From NCBI GenBank assembly GCA_947683425.1, contig CANTUQ010000031.1, positions 8,877,001 through 8,941,000 on the forward strand: a stretch of 64,000 nucleotides of DNA, given 5' to 3'. The notes beneath the pieces are model-generated. The model worked only from the letters and a program-made list of their open reading frames with translations. It was not told where the DNA came from and searched no databases. The translations under genes and the position numbers were made by a program. This DNA is from Excoecaria cochinchinensis. Its lineage: Eukaryota; Streptophyta; Magnoliopsida; Malpighiales; Euphorbiaceae. Below are positions 11,876 through 22,423 of this stretch, piece after piece (positions within the stretch are counted from its first letter, which is position 1; the number at the start of each line of letters is the position of its first letter).

Positions 11876-13127
11876 GCTAAGAGAATTAGTAATTTTTGTT
11901 GTACTTTAATTTAATCTTGTTTTTCTTTATCTTGGACTGTAATGATAAAGATTTTTCAACTGCATTAAAAAGAACCACCACACAAAATATTTCTACTAAA
12001 ATTGGATATTTGTTAATAAAATTGGACCAATGTCCTGGTTTTTCTTTCATTCCCAAAAATGACACATCAAAGGAAGAGTTCTATTATTTTCCAAAATGAG
12101 ATCACTCATCTCGATCTTCTAAAAAATCATCCCAGAACTGTAACACCCCAAAACCGCCCTGGTAGTCTGAGCCTGTCTGAGTCTGAATATGCCTGTCTGT
12201 ATCTATGTGTGTGCGTACTTGTGTGCATTTTGATGTTGCATGCATATTAATTTATTTAAGTGTATGTGTTTATGTAAATGTTATATGTGGAAAGGGGTTT
12301 GTTAGCGTATGTGCATAGGATAGGGAAGTAGGATGTGAATAAGTGATGTTATTTGTGTGTAAGTGAGAGTATGGGAGCAGGGTATGCTAGTGGGATCATT
12401 TCCTATGAGAAATTGACATATGGCAAGTGGATAGGGTTGAATTTAGTGGGTGATGAGAGAGAGGACAGCTGTAAACCATTTTACTTCTCTTCCTCTTCCC
12501 GTTCTCCTCTTCCTCCTCATGCTATTCATCTTCTTCTTTCTCTTCTTCTTCTTTTATTTTTCTTCTTTACCTGTTTTTGCTCTTTATTCTTAGCCTTGAG
12601 TGATTGAATTGCGGGGTTTGTGTCTCATAAGTTCAAAGGGTGAGTTTAAGTTAGTAAAATCTTAGATTCTTTTCTTCCTCCTCTCTAGATTTGATTTTCA
12701 TTTATGTGTTAATTATTAGAATTAAACCTGGTTGTGTTTGATTTATGGTTCAGAGGAGCTTCCTAGAACATCTAAGGGGAAAGAGAAAGCGAGTGGAAGC
12801 GGAGCTCATGACTAGGAGCAAAGGAAATCAGGTTTGGGAACGTTTGTGATTTGGGATTTTTGTTTGAGAAATTTGATTGAATTTGAACTTAATGAAAATT
12901 TTAGGGTTTGTGTTCTTGAGGGACTTGGATGTGTTTATGCATGATTTTGGTTGTGTTGATTGTGGAATTAAGTTGTTTTTATGTCATTTATGATGTATGG
13001 AGGATCTATGGGAAGGTAAGAGGAGATTTGAATTGTTTTGAGCCATTTTGGAGTTAATTCTGATGAATTTCCCGTTCCCAGTGTGTGTGTGTGTCATGAC
13101 CAGCCAAGAGAAGAGAAGAGAGAGTCT

Positions 13128-13402
13128 GTCACGAGTGGTGACGACCGTGACGACTCGTGACAGAGGAGGCTTGTCACGAGTGGTGACGGCCGTGACGACT
13201 CGTGACTAGCCAAGAGAGGTCTGTCACGAGTGGTGACGACCGTGACGACTCGTGAAAGAGGAGGCTTGTCACGAGTGGTGACGGCCGTGACGACTCGTTA
13301 CTAGCCAAGAGAGATCTGTCACGAGTGGTGATGACCGTGACGACTCATGACAGAGGAGGCTTGTCACGAGTGGTGACATCCGTGACGACTCGTGACCGGC
13401 CA
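13128..13402. repeat. Palindromic minisatellite, 95-bp dimeric unit x3
   Basis: GTCACGAGTGGTGAC begins at 13128, 13173, 13223, 13268, 13318 and 13363, so spacings alternate 45 and 50 bp. Each monomer is a long imperfect palindrome (GTCACGAGT ... ACTCGTGAC arms around GACGGCCGTG). A GT microsatellite (13080-13093) lies just upstream. Confidence 0.85.
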
Positions 13403-13782
13403 ACCTTATTAGTCACCACCCATTTTTCTGGAATTTTTGCTCAGTTTTAGCTTAAATGAATTTCGTATCTCTTCTGAATGAACTTATACTATTGTATGAT
13501 ACATGTCATACTTTTATGTGCTTTTATATAAGTTATATCATGATCCTTTAGATGAATTGTATACTGTACTCTGAAATATGGATTGAATGGTTTATGCATG
13601 ACCTGCTAGAGTCGAATAAGTGGATAGTTAGGCATGCCTAATAGAGTTATGTGTAGCTGCAGCCATGTGTACGATTTGGACCCTGATCAGGTCCCCCGAA
13701 TAGATCTTCGTGATCTTTCTGTTGAATCTTACCTAAGATTCTATGTGAAAATACTTTGGAACAAGAATAAAAAGATTTTTTT

Positions 13783-13799
13783 GATACCCTCGGGGTATC
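13783..13799 (+). other. GATACCC-TCG-GGGTATC hairpin
   Basis: A perfect 7-bp stem with a 3-nt loop, at the position corresponding to the GATACC-TTCG-GGTATC hairpin of LTR A. A second, weaker copy (GGTACC..GGGTATC) follows at about 13824. Confidence 0.6.
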
Positions 13800-14052
13800 T
13801 ATGTGTTATGAGAATATTTCTGGTACCTCCGGGTATCTATGTGTACTCGTTATCCACTATCTTGATATAGCAGGTGCAAAAGTGTCATTGGATGTTATGC
13901 ATAAGTTCTGAATTATTGCTTATTGAGAATAATATAATTACAGTGCTACTACGCATTAGCTTGATCTATGACATTTTATCAAGTAACTGTGCCATTCGTT
14001 TGTGATTGTTTGTTAACGCCACTGTGAGTGGCGGTATTGCATTTTGTGTTTT

Positions 14053-14079
14053 CCCCACTAAGCGATTTCGCTTAGCACG
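14053..14079 (+). other. Conserved CCCCACTAAGCG..CGCTTAG stem motif
   Basis: The AAGCG-ATTT-CGCTT stem after CCCCACT is followed by CACGGGTGTTTT and CCGTGCAGGTG. This is the same module as in families A, D and E, here about 440 bp from the LTR end. Confidence 0.65.
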
Positions 14080-15002
14080 GGTGTTTTATCCGTGCAGGTG
14101 TGGAAGATTTTTGTATGCACGGTCAAGGCGTGCCGCATCGGGAAGGTCATCACAACTAGGGATCGGAGTTTTATAGTATAGGCTTTCCTGTCTTTTGTAT
14201 AAGATTGTAATATTTTGTGTGCCCTTTGGAACAGTATTCTTTGGGCCTTTGTACATGAAATATTTTGTAATATGTACAGACTTTGGTTATGAATATATAA
14301 TAGAAAGAAAAGAATTTATCCTGTTCAGTACCGCTGTGCTTCTCTTTTATAAGCTTTATATTATCTCTGTATTATCTGTTTACTTGATGTGATCGAATGT
14401 TTTGGTATGTGTAATGTGACACTCCTATCTATCGGGACTCTTCTCCCTCTACCGGGGTAGAAGTCTCCATAGTATAGGTTGGGGTGTGACAAGAACTCTT
14501 CGTCTTTTTTATAAAATATGCATGCGGGAACCAATGTCCCTACTTAAATGAATTCCCTGTTTTATGTATGTTCGTCTTTACTTTCCATTAGAATAGTTTC
14601 AATTCATTTTGGATTATTTTAATTAATTATATTTACAGCTTTCTTTACATGCTTGAGTGCGCTTTTAATTTGTTTGCATAACCCATGTGACAAAAGAGAT
14701 AAAAAGTTAATTATAAAAACACATTTATATAAACACTTAACCAAGGTATAAGTAAGAGTGATGTCCCGACTCTCTGGTTTAGGCTTCATAAGGTTAGATT
14801 TTCTTTCCTAATGTTCTATGGGTTGGCGATTCCATAATACCTACCCCTTAGTGCCTACATAACTCTCGTCGATTGATTGTCAATAATGGATTTAGGACAC
14901 CCCCTCTCTATTGTGAAGCAACCAATCTTCACGAGTTTAATAAACCTTTTTGGATCCTAAAAGCGAGCCTTCGGGATGCAATGGGTTCAAGCACACGTCA
15001 CA

Positions 15003-15975
15003 TTTCTTGAGGTGTAAGAAATTAAGAGGGAGAAGGAGAAAGAGGAGGAAAAAATAAACTCTTCTTTCTTTTGAAAATGAGCTATTTATAGGCTCCTAGA
15101 GAGGTGGAAAGATAGTTATAGCCCTCCAGCATTTGGATGAAATTAGTGCACAAAAAAATTGTCTGTATCTAAGAATTTCATCTATTCAGACGAAGCAGCT
15201 TCGTCTGATCAGATGAAGTATGTTAACTAATTAGATAAAGTGATTTCATTTTATCAGACAAGTATGTTAAGTATGATTAGACAAAACAAAAGACTTTGTC
15301 TGATTAGACAAAACCTTCGTTTGATCAGATCAAACTTTTTAGTCTAATGAGACAGGAATGCCCCCGAAGTCATGACAATCCCGAATGGGTAAAAAGGTCC
15401 TTTTCATATGTAACTTGACTTGGGATTTCTTGGTCAAAACCTTTTTTGCTGCTAGACATCCAATAAGACCTCATCATAGTTTCTTCTAACAAAAAGAGAC
15501 TCAGACCCTAATGTCTACAATTGGCATCCCAAATTTCTTGACGGAATGGTGAATCTATGTTTCCATCATGGTCAAGCTTCTAAAGGTGGCTTTTACGAAA
15601 AATCTAGAGTAATTTATTTTTCAAATATCAGATCGAGGAAATTCCTTAGATTCTGGTGCTGATCTTCTTATCTTTTTTGCTTGGATGACCTATAGGTTCT
15701 AGATTTCTGGTTCCCCAAAGGTGACTAAGGTTGGACTCTAGGTCATGTTGCCCTGATCCACCTTGCCTCATTCATAAGGCATCATCGTCTCTTACAATTG
15801 TTGGATGATCGGGTTATAACTCTCGTAGCAACTCATTCTTCATGTTTTCCCACCTAACGGATAACAACTATTGTATGGCCTCTGTCATGAGTGGAGTTCT
15901 AGTGGCTGGTGGATCCCGATTGTTGTTTTGATCAAATACTTGGACTCTAGGTCCTATTGATATTTGAACGTGATT
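15003..15975 (-). repeat. Unassigned repeat remnant, probably minus-strand retroelement
   Basis: No intact ORF. The minus strand reads AATTTGGGATGCCAAT then TGTAGACATTAGGGTC at 15519, resembling a Tat polypurine tract plus LTR start, so 15003-15519 may be a minus-oriented Tat LTR. It carries a palindrome cluster at 15186-15350. Minus-strand 15780-15960 translates into a gag-like start (..NNNRDPP.., ..WENMKNELL..) with stops. All of this is tentative. Confidence 0.35.
15186..15213. repeat. Near-perfect 23-bp palindrome and TCTGATCAGA
   Basis: TCAGACGAAGC-A-GCTTCGTCTGA has 11-bp arms around a single central base and overlaps the 10-bp palindrome TCTGATCAGA. Further TCAGAC/GTCTGA pieces follow to 15350. 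Confidence 0.8.
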
Positions 15976-16249
15976 TGTAAAGACCCAAATTGTATCCTAA
16001 AAGGAATTGTAGTGACAATTGCATTATAAAGGTACAAGAGTAATTGTGTAAGTATGAGTGGATGGGATAAGTGAGGATGTAATTGAAAAGAAATATAATT
16101 TATTGAGTAAAAGAATTTAGAAGAGGGATTAAAGGGAGAATTGCCAATGGACTTAGTGGATGTTTGGCTAGAAGTGGACAAGTGGCTTGTTGAGAGCTTG
16201 CCACCTAAGATCCTACATGCAATTTAAGGAAGGTTAGTGGAGGCAAGTG
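15976..16249 (+). mobile_element. 5' piece of a Tekay-like LTR (family L), split by Tat1
   Basis: It begins TGTAAAGACCCAAATTG, comparable to the TGTAACAACCC starts of families B and E. The LTR is interrupted by Tat1 and resumes at 33348 after the AAGTG target duplication. Confidence 0.6.
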
Positions 16250-16509
16250 TGTAAGCACCGTGTCCTGGAGCGGTCCGGATCGGAGGTTACCCTATGATGA
16301 AATCAATGTTCAAGGCCTGTACAGGAGGCTGAAGTTGGAGGTTTTAGTCCCGCGTTCCATGAGAAATGAGGTTTTTCTACACTTCAGGGGCAGAGGGGGA
16401 GAAAACGGGAGTTTTCTGAGTAAAAAAGTTTTTTTTGTCCTCCACAGACGGCCAGCCCGTCTGTGGAGATAGCTCGTCGCTTCGAGTCACCGACGGCTCA
16501 GGGTTTTTT

Positions 16510-17305
16510 CCGACGCCCGTCGGAAAGTCACCGCCCCTGTCAGGAGCCGCCTGGTTTCCCGGAGCACGCAACCGTTCCGACGCCCGTCGGTGGATGTGGC
16601 AGGGCCGTCGGAAGTGTCCTTGTGTCAGTAGGATTCTTCCGACGCCCGCCCCTACGCACCGACGCCCGTCGGTCGTGTCTGGCTATATAAGGTCCGGATT
16701 TTCACTTCAAAAGGGTTGGAAAATTTTTCAGAAGGGGAAACTCTGCCAAAATTCGAGCACGTTTTCTCTCTCTTCCAAAAACACACATTTTCCAAAGAAC
16801 TTTACTTAATCAAGGATCAAATCGATCAAAGGAACTAAAAGCTAATTAGTTTTCTTTAGATTTGGGCTCCTAAATCGACTTTCTGAAGGATCGGAGGTGA
16901 AATAGCTCATTTTCTCTCTCTAATCTTTCATTCTCTTACTTTCTCGTGGAACGCGCGGGGATCTAACCGACATCAAAATTCTACCCAAGGCAACTATCTG
17001 AGGGTAAATATTCTGGATTCTCTCTCCATTTTCATCTCATATTTAATTATTTATCATTTATTTATTCATTCCGTGAAAATTTTGAATACGTGTTATTACT
17101 TTTCTTCATTTTGACTCCCTCATCTCCTTCTTGGATAAAACTTGTTTTTTTGATCTCGAAAGGTCCTTTCCTCCTTTCTGTTTTCCGGAGACAGAGGTGA
17201 CCGACGGGTCATCTTTATGACCGACGCCCGTCGGTCACCCACCTACAGACGCCCATTCTTGAGTGACAAACGGGCATATCGAATAACCAAACCGACGCCC
17301 GTCGG
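16510..17305. repeat. Five copies of the CCGACGCCCGTCGG palindrome
   Basis: Perfect copies at 16510-16523, 16577-16590, 16659-16672, 17221-17234 and 17292-17305, with partial copies between. Each is an inverted repeat with 6-bp arms. Three lie upstream of the TATA box and two downstream, so they are unlikely to be only promoter operators. The 3' LTR has the same set. Confidence 0.85.
16684..16690 (+). promoter_or_regulatory. TATA box of Tat1 5' LTR
   Basis: TATATAA occurs 12 bp after the third CCGACGCCCGTCGG copy, with GGTCCGG following. The matching site in the 3' LTR (31735-31741) is TATAGAA. Confidence 0.75.
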
Positions 17306-18292
17306 TCAACCAGGAATGGCCGTCGGTGGGTTCTGCCTCCATTTTTTGATCATTTTCCATCTCTATTCAGTCTCTTCGATTTCTTATGTGTTAATTTTAT
17401 GAATGTTAACATCTCTTAACTTTTTGTGAGTGTATATTGGTCCTCTTGGATAATTTCGAGCTTGAGCGGTTGCCTACCATGCATGGTGGATTTCGTCCGG
17501 TTTAGTTTTCTTAAACCTCTTGATTTATTTCTCTCGCTCTTTCATTCATTGATTATTTTATGTATATGAATAAGCTCTTTTTATCCCGTCAAATGTAAGA
17601 ATAGATTAACGATTTGTACTTAAATAAAATTGAGTTTTGTATAAAATGCAAAAAGGGTCCAACGCCCTATTTTCATCCAATAAAAATCATCACATATTAA
17701 ATATCCCATTTTTTAATGATGATGCATGAGAGGACCAAAGTCCTCAAAAATAAACAATGCCCCGATTTGTGTATGAATCGCACATTTATAAAGGGAGTTG
17801 TATTCCGCTCCTTGTATTATTGTAATTTATCGCTTTGATATTTATTCTGCCCATTTACTGCGTTCCGTATGTGAATATATGCGCTTTTCAATTAAACTGC
17901 ATAGTGTGGAGAGAGAGCGAATTAATGACATTAAAATTTGATCATAAACTAATTGAGGTAGAAATAGATGAAAAATCCCGGGCCCAGCTCTGGTCTTTGG
18001 GCTCAAGAGGTTAGAGGTTATCCTCCAAAATACTTCTTGGGTCACGAGACTTTAGCGCTAATCCTAGGCCTCATGGCCCAACATGGATAAAATGCGCAAG
18101 TCTTAGGCTCTCCGAGGCGAGAGTAACTTTCCCAATGTTCTATTGGGTGGCGACTCCATGATACCTCCTTGTTGCCCAACATAGACGCACTTGCGATTTA
18201 TTGCAAGATGCCAATGGACCCGCAAATGCCCCGATCGCCCACGTGCGGGCGGTCCGAAAGGGCGGCGCATCGGGATCCGGCGCGCGTCACAG

Positions 18293-18310
18293 TGGCGACT
18301 CCACTGGGGA
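18293..18310 (+). promoter_or_regulatory. Primer binding site of Tat1
   Basis: TGGCGACTCCACTGGGGA starts two bases after the LTR end. The identical 18-mer is at 44493-44510 in Tat2. This type of site is typical of Tat elements; I believe the primer is an Arg tRNA, but could not match it here. Confidence 0.8.
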
Positions 18311-19207
18311 CGTTTATGGTTCGAGATTTCGATTTGAAAATACCTCTTTTAACATTTATGATTGAAATTTAATTCATAAATTCGCTTTCTCTCAAATTTG
18401 CATTTGCATATCATTAGAGCCTTAGAATAAGCTAGTTTGGTCCCTCTTCTAGCCCCGGTGCGTTCCTGAAGCACCTCCTCATTTTCACTCAATTTGGGGA
18501 AGTGTTAAGGATAATCACCAGCCCAAGCCAGGTACCTCAATGGTATATCAAAATGATGACCCGATCGGTCGCTATGCTCGTCATGAGCTAGACCCGTCGG
18601 CAGGGATCATGCTTGGGTAGCCTCAAAGAAACATCTCCCTCGTCCAAAGCTCATGTAATGACTGTAGTCACTCTCCACAGGTGAAATGAACCATAATCTC
18701 ATTCTTGCTGTATGGATCCTCACATATTGGATAAATCCAAATATCTCGCTCGGTAACCTAGCCAAAGGTTATCATGCCCCGGTAGGGCCATGTCGAAATT
18801 TATGGACCGTCCGAATACGTGACGATCATTATCCATCCGCTTGTACATTAGCATAGGAGTGTTATGCTGCCGGTTTTTCGCCGCGCACCATACGCGTCCA
18901 TTGGGTTCCTCGTTGACCCTTGGGCTAATCCCACCTAGGAAAGAGACTGCACGACCACGTGTGTGGGAGAAATAAGGGTGGAAGGACTTACTTGCTTGCT
19001 TGTGCTCTGTAAATGTTGCATATCACGATCATGCATTATACCTACATTTCATGCATCATTCTAACTTTTGTCCCTGCAGCCATCATAGATCTGCCCAGGT
19101 GGACTAGATCACCGACCGGGCGACTGATCCGAGTTCTTACTCCTGAGCTGTCAGATAGAGAAGGTCTGCCGGAGTTTTTATCAGAAGTAAGTGGCACAGT
19201 ATCTCAG
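18311..19207 (+). other. Tat1 leader, conserved with Tat2
   Basis: Untranslated leader between primer site and gag. 18410-18640 and 18740-18990 align with Tat2 at 44600-44850 and 56360-56660 (for example CATCGGCAGGGATCATGCTT-like and CGTCCATTGGGTTCC blocks). It ends with TTTTGTCCCTGCAG at 19068-19081, a good splice-acceptor-like sequence just before gag. A role in packaging or splicing is inferred. Confidence 0.55.
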
Positions 19208-20710
19208 ATGGCAAACTCACCCAGGGGGGAAGATGCCACCAGGGCCATGATTGCCGAAGAAGTGGGCCGTCGATTTGAAGAATTCGAGGGAAGGATGATG
19301 AATATGTTGGCCGCCTTGACGCAGCAGAACGCTCAGCCGAATGTTCCCCAGAATCCTCCTCCTCCTCCTCCTCCAGTAAGACTGAATGAGCCTGAAGAAG
19401 AAAGGGTTGAAAGGCGAGAGGAGCCCGTTAGGCCGCCACCGGTAGAGTTGAGATCAGTGGCTTCGGGAGAGCTGAGAAGAAGGCCAGTGCTGAGAATTGA
19501 TGACGATAGAGATATCGAGGATGATAGGTTGAGCATGGCATCCGAAAAGGGGAAGGCACCTCAGGCTGATGATTTTATTTTGAAAAAGATGGAAGAGAGG
19601 TTCGAGGCCATGGCTCGTATGATAGGTAGAGCTCACGGGATGAATCCTGAGGATAGGGAGCTGGACGGAGAGGACCCGGTCCCTTATAACTTCAAGATGT
19701 CGGATGTGCCGAAGTTCGATGGTACTTCTGATCCTACTGCACATGTGAAGCAATATTCTCTGGTCATGAAGGGGACCACATTGTCTAAGAAGCAGAAAGT
19801 GGAATACTTTTGTCTGAGTTTGACCTCTCATGCCATAGATTGGTATCACGGCCTTGACCGCCGCACTAAAGAAGATTGGGATCTGCTCACTGAGGAGTTT
19901 CTGAAACAGTACGATTGTAATACCAGAATGGAGGTGACTCTGAAAGATCTTGAGCTGCTCTAACAGAAGGCCGGGGAATCCTTCCATGAGTACCTTACCC
20001 GATGGCGGAACCGAGTAATGGAGATGCGCCGAAAGCCTGATACCCAAGATCAGATTCGTCTTTTCATTAAGAACGCGAGCCCATACTTGAAGGAGGGACT
20101 GAGGATGAAGGGGTTAAAGGATTGGGAGTCTCTCAAGGATATAGCCATCGAAGCAGAAGGGGAGTTCTTGACCCGAAAAGCTAACAATGATAATTTTGCC
20201 AAAAGGGCTAACCCTGGTCAAGGAGCCGGCAGGCCGGCAGGTCCCAGTAATAACAATAGAAGAATGAGTGAAGTGTCTGCTACTGAGGTAGCCACCCCGA
20301 GGAAATTTTCGGACTTAGGGAGACCATTGTCCTGGGTCTTGAAGAGACTGATGAAGGAGGGAAAATTGCGTCCTCTAACTCCTAGGCCGGCTTTGACACA
20401 AGGGAAGCCGGGACATAAGGACAACGAATTCTGTGCATTCCACCAGCACTCGGGCCATATCACTGATAAATGCAAAGCACTTCGGCACTCCATTCAAGAT
20501 TGGATCGATAGCAAACAGATCTCTGACCCTGAGAGGAGGGAAGCTGAGAAGAAGCCTGGTTATAATGCCGTACCCCCACCTGTGTTTATGATCCAATTTA
20601 GCCTGCCAGAGTGGTACGTGCTACAAGATCTGTATGGGAATGAGGAATCTGATGTCGGTAGTTCCGAGAATGAGAAGGAGAAAGCAGTTGTGGCGACTCT
20701 TGATTGCTAG
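19013..20710 (+). pseudogene. gag: Tat1 gag (capsid/nucleocapsid), interrupted by a stop
   Basis: Encodes the structural protein that forms the cytoplasmic virus-like particle. The frame opens at 19013, but the likely start is ATG 19208 (MANSPRG), after a splice-acceptor-like TGCAG. A proline-rich stretch at about residues 110-125 precedes the gag core (VPKFDGTSDP ... AIDWYHGL) and a zinc knuckle of the C-x2-H-x4-H-x4-C form (from 20432), the variant usual in Tat elements. A TAA at 19961-19963 interrupts the core, and the frame continues unchanged to a TAG at 20708-20710. No frameshift was found. The product would stay joined to pol if the stops were absent. Confidence 0.9.
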
Positions 20711-22423
20711 TCTAGCAGTGAGAGCGGTGGAGAAGCCGGTGATGAAGAAGGATTGAACCTTGATCTGTGGGGCTCCAATGGAGAAGAGGGGGAGATAAGC
20801 GCTGTCACTAGAAGTGGAAGGGTGATCCCCGAGATTGCAAAGCTACCTGAGCCAGTACAGCCAGTGGCAGAGAAAGAGCCAGAGGAGGAACAGATTATAA
20901 AGCAATTGAAGAAAACCACGGCTCAGATATCCATTTTGGATTTGTTGAGGCAGTCCCCCTCTCATAGGCAGAAAGTAGTAGAGGCTTTGGTTGAGGCCAC
21001 AGTTGCCACCACTATTTCCCCATCAGAGCTTTTGGGTCTAATCAAGGGAGGATCCGAGGAGAGGTTGATCTTTTCCGATGCTGACTTACCGGCAGAAGGC
21101 CGTAATCATAACCGACCCTTATACATTAAGGCACAGATTAGCGGCAAGCACACTGCTTGCGTTATGGTGGACGATGGGTCTTCTATCAACGTATGCCCTT
21201 TGATAGCTTTGCAAGCTTTTGGCTTAAGCAAGGATATGCTCAGCGAATCCGACCTGACTATCACGGCCTACGATAACTCAAGGAGGCAATCCTCGGGAAC
21301 TTTCAAGACCTTGGTCAAGACAGGACCTATCGAAGTGGAAGTTGAATTTGTGGTTCTGCCCATTCCTGCTAATTTCTCGGCTTTGCTAGGGAGACCCTGG
21401 TTTCATAAATTAGGAGGAGTGCCATCCACACTGCATCAGATGATAAAATTCCCGCACGAAGGGGAGGTGGTGACTATCAAGGCGGCCAGGGAAAACCAGG
21501 TCTCAGCGCTAGAAATTGCCAATCAGCCATTCAGTGGTTTTCATGTATCTATGATAAAGGAAGAGCACGGATCAGGAGGTAGCCCGGCTGTAGTTAATAT
21601 GATGAAGAAGATGCACTATCTTCCTGGCGCTGGTTTGGGTAGAAGCTCCCAAGGGCTGCAGACCGCGATCACCACTCGAGGGCAGAAGAACCGTAAAGGT
21701 CTGGGGTACAGAGGTGGCTTCGGCAAGAAGAGGGTAACAGACAGGATCCCCCACATTTCAGAAAGCTTTGTCCCCGCATCCTCAGTATGTGCTTATACTG
21801 GTGAAGATGAACCGCAGTGGGTAGATGGGAGGATTGTCCCTGGCTTTGAGATTTTTAATGATGTGTATGATTGGCACATCGGATTTGTCAAGACCGCTGA
21901 AGGCTTTTGGGATGAAGAAGTCATGACTCAGGGGATCACTTGGGACAAGTGCGAGCTTGAGGAGGTCGTTACTGAGAAAATGGTAGCTGCCAGGCTAAAA
22001 GGAAAAGGGAAGACAGCAGATTTAGAGCTGGAAATGGAGGATTTGAAGATCTCTTCCGACGTGCCTGAAGGGCCTCTGCTAGATCAGAAAGTTAGTAAGC
22101 AAGCTGCAATAGCGTCAACCTCGGGAGCGGCAGAGGAAGACTCTAGCCTAGATTGTCTTTTTATTCCAGAACTCTTTTATGATGTAAATGATAACAATAA
22201 TATTATCAATAAGATGAACAATTTCACTTATTTGTGCGATGTTTCTGATGATTTCAACATGCATGAACATGATCATATTCCATCAATTTTTGACATTGAC
22301 TCTACTGGCACAACGCCTTTCAATCTTGGAACTTCGGAAAATCCGAGAGAAATTCTAATAGCATCAAACATAACTCCTGAGGAGAGAAAAAATTTTGAGA
22401 GAATAATAACAAAACATGAATAA
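20711..22423 (+). pseudogene. Tat1 protease with G-patch region
   Basis: Same frame as gag, after the TAG at 20708. The aspartic protease active site reads VMVDDGSS, with catalytic Asp at 21170-21175, followed about 50 residues later by a LLGRPWFH motif. A G-patch-like segment (MKKMHYLPGAGLG, about 21600-21640) follows, as known in several plant Ty3/gypsy polyproteins. The rest to 22420 is acidic and of low complexity, joining to RT. It ends in a TAA (22421-22423) directly before the conserved VFAW..EDMPGI motif at the RT entry, so this stop is inside pol rather than a natural end. Confidence 0.85.

Larger units (their letters stand above)
12139..14491 (+). mobile_element. Solo LTR, Tekay-like family C
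   Basis: A 2,353-bp sequence from TGTAACACCCC to GGGGTGTGACA, flanked by a perfect 5-bp duplication AGAAC (12134-12138 and 14492-14496). It has a palindromic minisatellite, a GATACCC/GGGTATC hairpin and the AAGCG..CGCTT stem in the standard order. No internal domain remains, so it is a solo LTR. It sits in the 3' LTR of Tat3 and is therefore younger than that insertion. Confidence 0.9.
10336..15002 (+). mobile_element. 3' LTR of Tat3, interrupted by a solo LTR
   Basis: The LTR starts TATACACACTAGGTCC, aligning with TGTAAACACCGGGTCC of Tat2, and ends ..CACGTCACA at 15002. Without the insertion at 12139-14491 and its target duplication it is about 2.3 kb. 11930-12010 and 14492-14900 match Tat2 LTR segments at 43765-43860 and 43930-44360, confirming that both flanks belong to one LTR. 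TTTCT (15003-15007) would be its target duplication; the partner lies outside the window. Confidence 0.75.
16250..18291 (+). repeat. 5' LTR of Tat1
   Basis: 2,042 bp. Substitutions against the 3' LTR seen by eye (position here/base versus 3' LTR base): 16427 A/G, 16474 T/C, 16688 T/G, 16729 C/T, 16955 G/A, 17457 C/T, 18279 G/A. No indel was seen. It contains the promoter, a GC-rich palindrome-bearing U3 and an AT-rich downstream part with AATAAA-type signals. Short ORFs inside it are fortuitous. Confidence 0.93.

Noticed and set aside
16435..16809. ORFs up to 128 codons in the GC-rich part of the Tat1 LTRs
   Set aside because: They overlap in several frames, are made of the CCGACGCCCGTCGG repeats, and lie across the promoter. 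No domain and no frame preference.
19454..20047. 197-codon minus-strand ORF over gag
   Set aside because: Antisense shadow of gag with no promoter, splice sites or domain.
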